DNA from: Desulfoferula mesophila
GTDB lineage: Bacteria > Desulfobacterota > Desulfarculia > Desulfarculales > Desulfarculaceae
Direction of reading: 5' to 3'
Assembly (NCBI RefSeq): GCF_037076455.1
Contig: NZ_AP028679.1
Location: 1,751,501 to 1,815,500 of the forward strand
DNA length: 64,000 nt
The position numbers and the translations under genes are program-made. Under the pieces are notes generated by a model that was given only the letters and a program-made list of their open reading frames with translations, was not told the DNA's origin and did no database searches. Shown in pieces: positions 15,978-24,529 of this stretch (its first letter is position 1; every line of letters starts with the position of its first letter).

Positions 15978-17879
15978 ATGATGCCTGCGTCAGAGGAAAA
16001 TAACATCCCCAAGAGCCGCATGAGCGGCCCGGCCCGCTGGCTGGTGTTCACCGTGGCGGTGGGCCTGACTTGTTTTCATCTCTACACCGCCGCTTTCGGG
16101 GTGATGTCCCCCCTGTACCAGCGTTCGGTCCATTTGATGGGCCTGATGCTTCTGACCTTTTTGATCTACCGGGCCTTTACCGGCCGTGACGGCAGCAACC
16201 CCGGCGTGGTGGATTGGATCGTCAGCCTGGGCATGATCGCCGTGGGGCTGTTTTTCATCAACGCCTTCGCCCCCAACGCGGTGCTGGAGCGGGGCATCAT
16301 GGGCCCCACCGACAACGAGATATGGATGGGCGCCCTGCTCATAGTCCTGATCCTGGAGGGCACCCGGCGCACGGTGGGCCTGCCCATCGTGCTGGTGGCG
16401 GTGGCCTTTTTGGCCTACGGCATGCTGGGCCCCTACATGCCCGACATGCTGGCCCATAAGGGCTACAGCCCCCAGCGCCTGGTCAGCTACCTGGTGTGGA
16501 CCACCGAGGGCGTCTTCGGCATCCCCATCGCCGTGTCGGCCACCTTCGTGGTGGTGTTCATCATCTTCGGCGCCTTTTTGGACAAGCTGGGCGCGGGCAA
16601 TTTCTTCATCCAGCTGGCCCTGGCCCTCACCGGCCGGCGGCGGGGCGGCCCGGCACTCACCTCCGTGGTGGCCTCCGGTCTCATGGGCTCCATCAGTGGA
16701 TCGTCGGTGTCCAACGTGGTCACCACCGGCACTTTCACCATCCCCCTGATGAAGCGCACCGGCTATTCGCCCCTATTCGCCGGGGCGGTGGAAGCGGTGG
16801 CCTCCACCGGCGGGCAGATCATGCCCCCGGTGATGGGCGCGGGCGCCTTTGTCATGGCCGAGCTCTTGGGCACCTCCTATGCCCACATCGCCCTGGCCGC
16901 GGTCATCCCGGCCTTGCTCTACTTCCTCTCGGTGGGCCTGATGGTTTACTTCGAGGCCCAGCGCAAGCAGCTGAAGGTGCTGAGCAAGGAAGAGGTGCCC
17001 AACGCCCTGGATACGCTGCGCAAGGGATATCATTTGCTGATCCCTCTGCTGGTTCTGATCTATCTGCTGGTCGTAGAGCAGCTCTCGCCTATGCTCTCGG
17101 GCTTTTACGCCATCTGCACCCTGGTGGTCACCGCCTCGGCCTACATCGTGGTGCGCGAGAAGCGCTTCCCCTGGCGGGAGATTATCGAGGCCCTGGAAAA
17201 GGGCATCATCACCGCGGCGCCCGTGGCCATGGCCTGCGCCGCCGCGGGAATGGTCATCGGAGTGGTGTCCCTGACCGGCCTGGGGGTGCGCTTCACCCAG
17301 ATGGTGATCCATCTTTCCGGCGGCGTGCTTTGGCTGGGCGGCCTCTTGACCATGGTGGCCTGCATCATCCTGGGCATGGGCCTGCCCACCACGGCGGCCT
17401 ATATCATCACCGCCATCCTGGGGGTGCCCGCGCTCACCGACATGGGAGTCTCGCCGCTGCAGGCCCACATGTTCATCTTCTACTTCGCCATCATCTCCTT
17501 CATCACCCCGCCGGTGGCCATCAGCGCCTACGCGGCCAGCGGCATCGCGGGCACCAACGCCATGAACACCGGCTTCCAGTCCTTCAAGCTGGGCCTGGCC
17601 GGTTTTATCGTGCCCTTCCTGTTCCTCTATAGTCCTTCCATCGTGCTGGAGGGCTCGCTGTGGCACATCGTGCTCAACTCCCTCACCGCCATGCTGGGGG
17701 TGGGCGCGCTGGCCGGCGGCCTGGTCGGCTGGTTTTTCATGCCGTTGAAGCTCTGGCTTCGCCTGATATTCTTGGTTTCGGCCATAGCCCTCATCGTGCC
17801 CAACCTCCTGGCGAGCCTGGTCGGCATCGTGCCTTTGGTAATCGTGGCCATGATGGGGGTGAAGAGCAAAAAAGTTTAA
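15978..17879 (+). CDS. TRAP transporter permease, fused 4TM/12TM type
   Basis: A 633-residue polytopic membrane protein combining the small and large TRAP permease subunits, as is usual for TAXI systems. Signature segments include GLMGSISGSSVSNVVTTGTF, STGGQIMPPVMGAGAFVMAE, MVACIILGMGLPTTAAYI and FITPPVAISAYAASGIA. It would use an ion gradient to import the solute delivered by the TAXI protein. The start may be ATG 15978 or the adjacent ATG 15981. Confidence 0.93.
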   Translation: MMPASEENNIPKSRMSGPARWLVFTVAVGLTCFHLYTAAFGVMSPLYQRSVHLMGLMLLTFLIYRAFTGRDGSNPGVVDWIVSLGMIAVGLFFINAFAPNAVLERGIMGPTDNEIWMGALLIVLILEGTRRTVGLPIVLVAVAFLAYGMLGPYMPDMLAHKGYSPQRLVSYLVWTTEGVFGIPIAVSATFVVVFIIFGAFLDKLGAGNFFIQLALALTGRRRGGPALTSVVASGLMGSISGSSVSNVVTTGTFTIPLMKRTGYSPLFAGAVEAVASTGGQIMPPVMGAGAFVMAELLGTSYAHIALAAVIPALLYFLSVGLMVYFEAQRKQLKVLSKEEVPNALDTLRKGYHLLIPLLVLIYLLVVEQLSPMLSGFYAICTLVVTASAYIVVREKRFPWREIIEALEKGIITAAPVAMACAAAGMVIGVVSLTGLGVRFTQMVIHLSGGVLWLGGLLTMVACIILGMGLPTTAAYIITAILGVPALTDMGVSPLQAHMFIFYFAIISFITPPVAISAYAASGIAGTNAMNTGFQSFKLGLAGFIVPFLFLYSPSIVLEGSLWHIVLNSLTAMLGVGALAGGLVGWFFMPLKLWLRLIFLVSAIALIVPNLLASLVGIVPLVIVAMMGVKSKKV

Positions 17880-17895
17880 ACACCACGGATAGGCC

Positions 17896-19173
17896 ATGTC
17901 TAATCAACAAGTCGTTTGCCGAGCCTCGTCTTACCGCTGGGTGATTCTGGGCATATTGTCGTTTTCCTATTTGCTGGTGTTCGTGCATCGCATGTGCCCG
18001 GCGGTTTTGGCCGAGGACATAATGCACTCCTTCGGGGCCTCCGGGGCGGTCACGGGGTTGCTGGCTTCGGCATACTTCTATCCCTATGCCCTGATGCAGG
18101 GGCCGGGCGGCTTTATCACCGATCGCTTGGGAACCCGCCGCCTGGTCACCCTGTCCATGCTGGTGGCCAGCGTGGGCTCGGTGCTTTTCGCCCTTTCCTC
18201 CGGGGTCACCAGCGCCTTCCTGTCGAGGGTGCTGGTGGGCCTGGGGGTGTCGGTGGTGCTGGTGCCCACCTACAAGGCCCTCACCGCCTGGTTCCCGGTC
18301 AAGGACTACGTGCTGGGCACTTCCCTGGTTATAGCCGTCGCCGGGCTGGGCGCCCTGCTGGCCGGGTCGCCCCTGGCCGGGCTCAGCGAGGCCATCGGTT
18401 GGCGCGGCAGCTTCTGGGTCATCGCCGGTCTCACCATGGCCAATGCGGCCCTGGTGTGGTTTCTGGTGCGCGACAAGCCCCAGGATTTAGGCCTGCCTCC
18501 CGTGGAGACCATCGCGGAAGGAGACCACCACGCGGCTAAATCCGTTCCCCTGCGCCAGGTGTTGCCCATGGTGCTGGGCAACCGGGACTTTTGGCTGCTG
18601 GCTGGGTGGTTCTTCTTTAACGGCGGCGTGCTGTTCAGCTTTGCCGGTCTTTGGGCCGGGCCATATTACATGCAGGCCTACGCCATGAGCAAGACCCAGG
18701 CCGGGCAGGTGATAAACGTCTTTTCCTTCGGCTTGGTGTTCGGCCCCCTCATTTTCGCCTGGATCGCGGCCAAGGTGCCGTCGCGGGGGGCGGTGCTGGG
18801 CGGGAGCATGGTGGCCTGGTCCGCCATTCTGGTATGGATTCTCCTGCGCAACGGCTCCATGAGCCTGACCGAGATCTACGCCTTCAACCTCATCTTCGGC
18901 TTGGTGGGCGCGGGTCCGGCGGGGGTGTGTTTCGCCGCGGTAAAGGAGCGTTTTCCGGTCAGCATCGCGGGCACGGTCACCGGCTTTACTTATGTGCTGC
19001 CCATGATCGGCAGCGCGCTCTACCAGCCCTTGGCCGGAGCCATCCTGGACCGCTCCGGCAATCTTAGCGCCGGTCTGGGGGCGGCGGACTTCACCCCGCT
19101 GTTCTGGTTATACCTGGCCTCCACCGTGATCGGCGCGATCATGGCTTACGCTTACCGCACCCAAAAGCACTAG
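17896..19173 (+). CDS. MFS transporter
   Basis: This 425-residue protein has the 12-helix major facilitator pattern. The loop between helices 2 and 3 reads GGFITDRLGTRRLV, matching the family motif GxxxDrxGrR, and the first helix contains SYLLVFVHRMCPAVLAED, common in organic-anion and sugar-acid carriers. It follows the TRAP permease by 16 bases and is probably in the same operon, acting either as a second importer or as an exporter for the pathway's product. The substrate is unknown. Confidence 0.88.
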   Translation: MSNQQVVCRASSYRWVILGILSFSYLLVFVHRMCPAVLAEDIMHSFGASGAVTGLLASAYFYPYALMQGPGGFITDRLGTRRLVTLSMLVASVGSVLFALSSGVTSAFLSRVLVGLGVSVVLVPTYKALTAWFPVKDYVLGTSLVIAVAGLGALLAGSPLAGLSEAIGWRGSFWVIAGLTMANAALVWFLVRDKPQDLGLPPVETIAEGDHHAAKSVPLRQVLPMVLGNRDFWLLAGWFFFNGGVLFSFAGLWAGPYYMQAYAMSKTQAGQVINVFSFGLVFGPLIFAWIAAKVPSRGAVLGGSMVAWSAILVWILLRNGSMSLTEIYAFNLIFGLVGAGPAGVCFAAVKERFPVSIAGTVTGFTYVLPMIGSALYQPLAGAILDRSGNLSAGLGAADFTPLFWLYLASTVIGAIMAYAYRTQKH

Positions 19174-19190
19174 CAGCCTATCCAAAGACG

Positions 19191-19220
19191 CCCGGGCCGA
19201 CTGACCTTCGGCCCGGGTTG
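19191..19220 (+). terminator. terminator-like hairpin after MFS gene
   Basis: CCCGGGCCGA at 19191-19200 pairs perfectly with TCGGCCCGGG at 19208-19217, loop CTGACCT, followed by TTGTCTT. The T-run is interrupted, but the position 17 bases after the stop fits the end of the IclR-TRAP operon. Confidence 0.75.
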
Positions 19221-19280
19221 TCTTCACCTCCCTCGCCGTTTGGCGCCTCGGGCGCGGCGCCCCCCCGATGTAACCCAAAG

Positions 19281-19310
19281 TTAACAAATTACCGCCACGG
19301 CGGTTGTTAA
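19281..19310. promoter_or_regulatory. 30-bp dyad upstream of the GAK-type operon
   Basis: TTAACAA (19281-19287) and TTGTTAA (19304-19310) are perfect inverted arms, and inside them ACCGCC (91-96) and GGCGGT (99-104) form a second perfect pair around AC. The nested symmetry about 104 bases before the first GAK gene suggests an operator or a 5' leader hairpin. An AT-rich TAAGAT (about 19308-19313) could be a -10 element. No regulator gene is adjacent that would obviously own this site. Confidence 0.4.
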
Positions 19311-19413
19311 GATAAGAGGCCAAACTGCTGATGCGCGGGCCCGGCTCGGTCCGGGCCTAAACCGGCGGGCCGCGGGCCTAAGGGCCTGTTGCGCGCCAAC
19401 AGAAGAGAGTTTT

Positions 19414-20595
19414 ATGAGCAACAAAGGGCAGACCCAGGCAGCACCCTCCGGCGCCCCGCCTATTCCACCAGATTACGATCTGGAGCGGGCGGCGGGCGAT
19501 ATCGACTCCTGGGACCAGGCGCAGTACGAAGGCATCATTTCCACCGAGCTCACTTCCGACCAGCGCGTCCGGGTGGCCGAGCCCGATGGCGCCCATCCCC
19601 GGCAACGCGAGATTCTGGCCATCCACTGGCACCCGGAATGGGTTCCCATGGATTTGACCGCCCGGCGGGTGGATGCCCTTTATCCCAACGCGGACAAAAG
19701 CCTGATCATCCCCACCCAACACAACCAGATTCTCGACTGGAACGGCTACAGCGGGGTGGAGGTGGATTGTTATTCCTCCGGCTTCAACCGAAAGGTGCAG
19801 CTCTTGCTGCATTTCAAAACCGAGGCCCTGGGCGAGGCCCATATCCTGCGCTCCATGCTGGAGCACACCTTCAAATACCGTTCGGGACAGATGTTCGAGT
19901 TCATTGACACCATCATCAATCCCGCTCTGTCGGCGCGCCTGGAGCAGGCGGCCAACGACACCGGCTCCAGCGAAGAGGTGGTGGCCTTCACACGCTTTTA
20001 CACCGCCCGGCTGCGCCGTTTGGTGGAGATGAACCTGGCCGATACCCCCGCGTTCATGATCAAGAACAAGCTGTTGACCGAATACATCGACGCCCAGCGC
20101 GGGCGCCATACCGAGGTCATGGTCAACCGGGCCCAGCTCTTGCTCAAGGCGGTGAAGGCCATCGTCAAGGCGCATTTTTCCCTTAGCTATTTTTTCCGGG
20201 CCAGCGAGGTCATCGAAGAAGCCCGTTCCTTGGGCGGCGGGGTGGTGATTCCCCACCCCGAGCAGTTCTGGCCCATCCTGCTGGCCGAATATGACGTGGA
20301 CGGGGTGGAGGTCTGGAACCCCCAGTCGCGCGAGTACACCGAGTTTTTGATCCGGGCCCTGACCAACCAGAACAAGAGCCTGCCCTCCGGGCGTCGGCCC
20401 ATGCTGATCTTCATGGGAGACGACACTCACATGTCGGTCAAGCTCAAGGAGCCGGGCCGAGTGGAGCCTTCCAAGTACGAGCGGGAAGTGGGCTTGCAAC
20501 CCGCCTGGGACGACGTGGCGGTGCGCAAGAGCCTCAGTCTGGCCGGGGCCAGCCGCTCGCAGGTAATCGATGAATACCGGTCTCGCCTCAATTAA
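19414..20595 (+). CDS. PHP-type metal-dependent hydrolase, first gene of GAK cluster
   Basis: This 393-residue protein carries dispersed metal-ligand motifs like those of PHP phosphoesterases. H71-x-H73 is followed by P and E (HWHPEW), then H103, E116 and H133, VVIPHPEQFW with H281, DGVEVWN at 296-302, and a DDTH motif at 336-339 matching the final PHP DxH. The middle third (about 140-265) is helical and longer than in simple PHP proteins. It begins the seven-gene block and is 13 bases from the next gene. I infer a cytoplasmic phosphatase or hydrolase acting with the kinases downstream. The substrate is unknown; overall similarity to characterised PHP enzymes looks weak. Confidence 0.7.
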   Translation: MSNKGQTQAAPSGAPPIPPDYDLERAAGDIDSWDQAQYEGIISTELTSDQRVRVAEPDGAHPRQREILAIHWHPEWVPMDLTARRVDALYPNADKSLIIPTQHNQILDWNGYSGVEVDCYSSGFNRKVQLLLHFKTEALGEAHILRSMLEHTFKYRSGQMFEFIDTIINPALSARLEQAANDTGSSEEVVAFTRFYTARLRRLVEMNLADTPAFMIKNKLLTEYIDAQRGRHTEVMVNRAQLLLKAVKAIVKAHFSLSYFFRASEVIEEARSLGGGVVIPHPEQFWPILLAEYDVDGVEVWNPQSREYTEFLIRALTNQNKSLPSGRRPMLIFMGDDTHMSVKLKEPGRVEPSKYEREVGLQPAWDDVAVRKSLSLAGASRSQVIDEYRSRLN

Positions 20596-20608
20596 AGGAT
20601 AGGGAGCA

Positions 20609-20896
20609 ATGAGTTCCTCCGCCAACAGGTTCAGGCATGAGTCTCTCCAGGACTGCCAAAGCATCATCAATTATTTGATCGCCCTCAAGGACGGCTTCGA
20701 AAGCGGGGCCCTGCTGTTTTCCACCGACGGCCGCAACCTGGTGCTCAAGCCCGATGGCTTGATCAACCTGAACGTGGAAGCCAAGCGCAAGGGGGAGGAG
20801 ATCAAGCTTTCCCTGAAGATGCGCTGGAGCGAAAACGAGGGCGGCGGCAACCCCGAGGACCAGCCCCTTTTGATAGAGCCCATCAAGGCAAGTTAA
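20609..20896 (+). CDS. amphi-Trp domain protein
   Basis: A 95-residue protein matching the amphi-Trp pattern: LKDGFESGALLFS, then alternating strands LVLKPDGLINLNVEAKRKGE and IKLSLKMRWSENE ending in the conserved Trp. These small proteins recur in GAK gene clusters. The ribosome site AGGGAGCA precedes ATG 20609. The N-terminal part of the XXXCH protein at 25773 looks like a second, diverged copy, which suggests a shared binding role for the fold. The biochemical function is unknown. Confidence 0.85.
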   Translation: MSSSANRFRHESLQDCQSIINYLIALKDGFESGALLFSTDGRNLVLKPDGLINLNVEAKRKGEEIKLSLKMRWSENEGGGNPEDQPLLIEPIKAS

Positions 20897-20905
20897 GCGT
20901 CAGCC

Positions 20906-22558
20906 ATGCCAGCCACGCATCGCCTGGAAGAGGTGCGGGAGAATTTCCGCTTCATCGTCAGCGAAGTCACCGCCCAGGTAGAGCTCACCCGCCGCTTTTA
21001 CCAGCAGCCCCGCCGGGAGCTGATGGAGAAGATCAGCTCCCGCGACGACTACGTGGACAACCTCAAGAGCGTTATCCAGGAGCAGAGCTTCGACCGCCTC
21101 ATGGACCCCAGGGGCATCGAGCGGGCCAAGGTGGTGGAGCTAAGGGCGCTCAACACCATAACCGCCAACCTGGAGCGCATCGCCGATTTCGCGGTGAACC
21201 TGGTGGGCCAGATGGGCCATCTGGCGCAGTTGGAAAACCGGCGCCTGGTAGACTTTGCCCCCTTTTTCGACGAGGTGCTGGTGGGGCTGAACAACGTGGT
21301 GGACGCCCTGGATCGGCGCAACTCCAACAAGGCCTTTCGCATCTGCCAGTGCGAGTTCAACCTGGACGAGCTGCACCGCCACACCTTTGGCAAGGTGTTG
21401 GAGGAGCTGGAGGCCAGTTCCCATCGCGGCGACCTGGTGACCATCATTTTTTTCAGCCACTACCTGGAGCGCATGGGCGACTGCCTGCTCAACATCGGCG
21501 AGGCCCTTATCTTCGTCCTGGTGGGCGAGAAGATGAAGATCCGCCAGTACCAGGCCCTGAACGACACCCTGGCCGCCTCCGGCCTGTCGTCTTCGGTGGG
21601 GCAGGTGGAGTTCGAATCCATCTGGGGCACCAGGGGCGGCTGCCGCATCGCGGCGGTGCAGGATCCGCGGCCCGAGTCCACCAGCCCGGTGCTGTTCAAG
21701 CAGGGCCTGGCCAAGAAGCTGGGCAAGGAAAAAGAAAACCTGGAGCTGTGGGAAAAGCTGGCCCCCGGCCTACCCCCCAAGGTGTGGGCCTTCCAGGAGG
21801 ACGAGGACGGCGAAGGCTCCATTCTCCTGGAATACCTGCCCGGCTGCACCATGCAGGACTTGCTTGTCAACGGCGACGAGACAAACCTGGCCCGGTCCGA
21901 GAACCTGCTGGAAGAGACCCTGGGCAAGGTGTGGTGGAGAACCAAGCAGGCTAGAGAGCTGCGTTCCGATTTCGTGGGCCAGATTCGCGCCCGTCAGGAG
22001 GCGGTGTACCGCATCCATCCCGAGCTTGAGAGCAAACCCGTGGTCATCGGCAACCTGCGGCTGCCTTCCTTCGAGGGCCTGCTGGATACCTTGGAGGAAC
22101 TGGAGCCCGAGCTGGCCGCCCCCTACGCGGTGCGCACCCACGGAGACCTCAACCTGAACAACGTGATTTACGACCCCCTCGGCCAGCGCCTGCATTTCAT
22201 CGATCTGCACCGCTCGGCCATGGCCGACTGCGCCCAGGACATCTCGGTGTTTTTGGTCTCCAACTTCCGCTTGCCGGTTTTCGAACCCGAGGTGCGCCGG
22301 CGCATCAACACGGTCATCGCGCGCTTTCTGAACTTCGCCCTGGATTTCGCCCGCAACCTGGGCGACGAGGCCTTTCAGGCCCGTCTGGCCCTGGGGTTGG
22401 GGCGCTCCATGTTTTCCTCCACCCGCTTTGAAATGAACGGCCACTTCGCCCGGGAGATGCATCTCAGGGCCGTGTACTTGTTGGAGCGGGTGGTGGCCCA
22501 CCGGGGCCGGGATTGGTCACGCTTCAAGCTGCCCCGGCAACCCCTCATCTTTCCCTGA
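20906..22558 (+). CDS. PhoU-like domain fused to APH-type kinase domain
   Basis: A 550-residue two-part protein. Residues about 1-205 are helical and PhoU-like, with NTITANLERIADFAVNLVGQ and SHYLERMGDCLLNIGEALIF, matching the E-R-i-x-D repeats of PhoU. Residues about 230-550 are an aminoglycoside-phosphotransferase-type kinase fold: the catalytic loop HGDLNLNN has H412 and D414, and a metal-binding D433 sits in HFIDLHRSAMAD. The intact catalytic residues suggest a real small-molecule or protein kinase, here wired to a phosphate-signalling type domain. The fusion belongs to the GAK cluster. It is unlikely to be an antibiotic-resistance enzyme. The substrate is unknown. Confidence 0.82.
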   Translation: MPATHRLEEVRENFRFIVSEVTAQVELTRRFYQQPRRELMEKISSRDDYVDNLKSVIQEQSFDRLMDPRGIERAKVVELRALNTITANLERIADFAVNLVGQMGHLAQLENRRLVDFAPFFDEVLVGLNNVVDALDRRNSNKAFRICQCEFNLDELHRHTFGKVLEELEASSHRGDLVTIIFFSHYLERMGDCLLNIGEALIFVLVGEKMKIRQYQALNDTLAASGLSSSVGQVEFESIWGTRGGCRIAAVQDPRPESTSPVLFKQGLAKKLGKEKENLELWEKLAPGLPPKVWAFQEDEDGEGSILLEYLPGCTMQDLLVNGDETNLARSENLLEETLGKVWWRTKQARELRSDFVGQIRARQEAVYRIHPELESKPVVIGNLRLPSFEGLLDTLEELEPELAAPYAVRTHGDLNLNNVIYDPLGQRLHFIDLHRSAMADCAQDISVFLVSNFRLPVFEPEVRRRINTVIARFLNFALDFARNLGDEAFQARLALGLGRSMFSSTRFEMNGHFAREMHLRAVYLLERVVAHRGRDWSRFKLPRQPLIFP

Positions 22559-22569
22559 GCCGGTATGAA

Positions 22570-23463
22570 ATGACGACAAAGAGTAAACTCAAAGTAGCCG
22601 TGGTCGGCATCGCGGGCGGTTGGTCCAGCCAACGCCTGCTGGATGCCCTGGAACAACGCACCGGATTCCGTTGCTTGGTGGACATGTCCCAGGTGCGCTC
22701 GGACCTGCACACCGGCCGGGCCTATTATGACGACGTGGACCTGACCGCCCTGGACGGCTTGGTAATCAAAAAGGTGGGGGCCGAGTATTCCCCGGATCTG
22801 TTGGACCGCCTGGAGCTGCTGCGCTTCATCGCCTCCCGGGGGCCGCGCGTCTTTTCGCCGCCCGCCTCCATCATCGCCATGCTGGACCGCCTGAGCTGCA
22901 CCACCACCCTGGTGGCCGGGGGCATCCCCATGCCGCCCACCGTGGTCACCGAAAGCGTGGACCAGGCGGCCCGGGCGGTTGAGCGCATGGGCCGCTCGGT
23001 GCTCAAGCCCCTGTACTCCACCAAGGCCCGGGGCATGCTGGTGGTGGAGCCCGGACCCGGCCTGCGCGAGAAAATCGCCGCATACCGCGACGCGGGTCAC
23101 CCCATGATCTACTTGCAGCAAATGCTGGCCTTGCCCGGCCAGGACCTGGGCGTGGTGTTCTTGGGTGGTGAGTATCTGGCCACCTACGCCCGCGTGGCCA
23201 ACGGCGACTCCTGGAACACCACCCGCCGGGCGGGGGGCCGCTACCAGGAGTACGAGCCCAGCCGGGAGATCAAGGAGCTGGCCCAGCGGGCCCAGGCCTT
23301 GTTCAATCTGGATTTCACCTGCGTGGGCGTGGCCGAGACCGAACAAGGTCCGGTGGTGTTCGAGGTGAGCGCCTTTGGCGGCTTCCGGGGGCTGCAGGAA
23401 GGATGCGCCATGGACGCGGCCAGCTATTACGCCGAATACGTTTGCCGGGAGTTGGCCTCATGA
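22570..23463 (+). CDS. ATP-grasp enzyme, GAK system type
   Basis: This 297-residue protein has the ATP-grasp fold of the RimK group: an N-terminal alpha/beta part (VAVVGIAGGWSSQRLL), then SVLKPLYSTKARGM as the ATP-binding lysine and loop, LQQMLALPGQDLGVVFLGGE, and the metal-binding VVFEVSAFGGFRGLQEG near the C terminus. RimK relatives join an amino acid, often glutamate, to a carboxylate. True RimK ends its metal site with E-x-N; here the segment is EVSAFGG, so the asparagine is not in the usual place. ATG 22570 is chosen because the stop of the previous gene lies 11 bases before it. Its TGA overlaps the next start. Confidence 0.88.
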   Translation: MTTKSKLKVAVVGIAGGWSSQRLLDALEQRTGFRCLVDMSQVRSDLHTGRAYYDDVDLTALDGLVIKKVGAEYSPDLLDRLELLRFIASRGPRVFSPPASIIAMLDRLSCTTTLVAGGIPMPPTVVTESVDQAARAVERMGRSVLKPLYSTKARGMLVVEPGPGLREKIAAYRDAGHPMIYLQQMLALPGQDLGVVFLGGEYLATYARVANGDSWNTTRRAGGRYQEYEPSREIKELAQRAQALFNLDFTCVGVAETEQGPVVFEVSAFGGFRGLQEGCAMDAASYYAEYVCRELAS

Positions 23464-24527
23464 ACCTGCCTCGCGTAAGCGAGTTGGCCGAAGAGCTGCT
23501 GGGGCGCCAGACGGCCGATATCCGCCTGAACCTTGGGCTCAACGAACTGAACTTCGAGATCCGCACCAACCGCCCCGAGCTGGCCGAGGAACTGGAGCGC
23601 TATTACCGGCCTTTCCAGCAGGCCGGCGGCGACGGGCCCCTGATCACGGTGTACGCCCTGGAGACCCCGGCCTGGGATTGCGCTCTGCCGCTCAGGCTCA
23701 AGGACCCGGAGCCGGGCAAGAGCAAAATCAAGGAAGAGTACGTGGACCTTGCGGACGGGCGCCTGGTGCGCAAGCGCCTCACGGGCATGGTCTTCGTCTT
23801 CGGCGGCGATACCAACCTGGCCCTGGGGCCCTGCCTGGCCAATCCCAACCAAGTGGTCAACTTCATCAACAACCGTCAGATACAATGGGAATTGGAGCGG
23901 GGAGCCTTGCTGGCCCACGCCGCCGGGGTATGCGGCCCGCGCCTGGGCCTGGCCATGGCCGGGCGGGCGGGGCAGGGCAAGTCCACCCTGGCCCTGCACC
24001 TGATGAGCCGGGGAGTTACCTTCGTCTCCAATGACCGCCTCATGGTGACCCAAGGCGAACAGGGCCCCTTGATGAGCGGGCTGGCCAAGCTGCCGCGCAT
24101 CAACCCCGGCACGGCGCTTAACAACCCGGACCTGAGCAAGGTGATGAGCCCGACCGATCAAAAGCGTTTCGCCGCCCTGCCGCCGGCGCAGCTGTGGTCC
24201 CTGGAGCACAAGTACGACGTGGACATCGACGCCTGCTTCGGACCGGGGCGTATCAAGATGGGCGGGAGCCTCGACCTGCTGGCCCTGCTGGATTGGGAGC
24301 GCGACGCCGGGGAATGCCGCCTGCGGCAAGTGGATTTGGCCGAGCACCCGGACCTGTTGGCCGCCTTTATGAAGGAGCCGGGCCTGTTCTATCTGCCGCC
24401 CGTGGGCCAGGCCGCGCCCGGCCAAGCGGACTATCTCCGGGTGCTGGCCGGGGCCAAGGTCTTGGTCCTGGAGGGTGGGGTTGATTTCGAAAGGGCCGCG
24501 GATTTGCTGGCCCAGGAGCTGCGCTAG
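23460..24527 (+). CDS. HprK-related kinase B
   Basis: The 355-residue protein resembles the kinase domain of HPr(Ser) kinase. The P-loop reads AGRAGQGKSTLALHLMSRG at about residue 165, and the downstream VTFVSNDRLMV corresponds to the HprK segment with an Asp next to the active site. The N-terminal 150 residues are unlike HprK of Firmicutes. A PTS-type HPr gene is not present here. The start ATG overlaps the ATP-grasp stop (ATGA), so the two enzymes are translationally coupled, the pairing behind the name grasp-and-kinase. The target of phosphorylation is unknown; proteins of the same cluster are candidates. Confidence 0.88.
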   Translation: MNLPRVSELAEELLGRQTADIRLNLGLNELNFEIRTNRPELAEELERYYRPFQQAGGDGPLITVYALETPAWDCALPLRLKDPEPGKSKIKEEYVDLADGRLVRKRLTGMVFVFGGDTNLALGPCLANPNQVVNFINNRQIQWELERGALLAHAAGVCGPRLGLAMAGRAGQGKSTLALHLMSRGVTFVSNDRLMVTQGEQGPLMSGLAKLPRINPGTALNNPDLSKVMSPTDQKRFAALPPAQLWSLEHKYDVDIDACFGPGRIKMGGSLDLLALLDWERDAGECRLRQVDLAEHPDLLAAFMKEPGLFYLPPVGQAAPGQADYLRVLAGAKVLVLEGGVDFERAADLLAQELR

Positions 24528-24529
24528 AC

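Noticed and set aside
20906-22558. Aminoglycoside resistance determinant
   Set aside because: The APH-type kinase fold is fused to a PhoU-like domain and embedded in the GAK cluster; this context argues against a resistance role.
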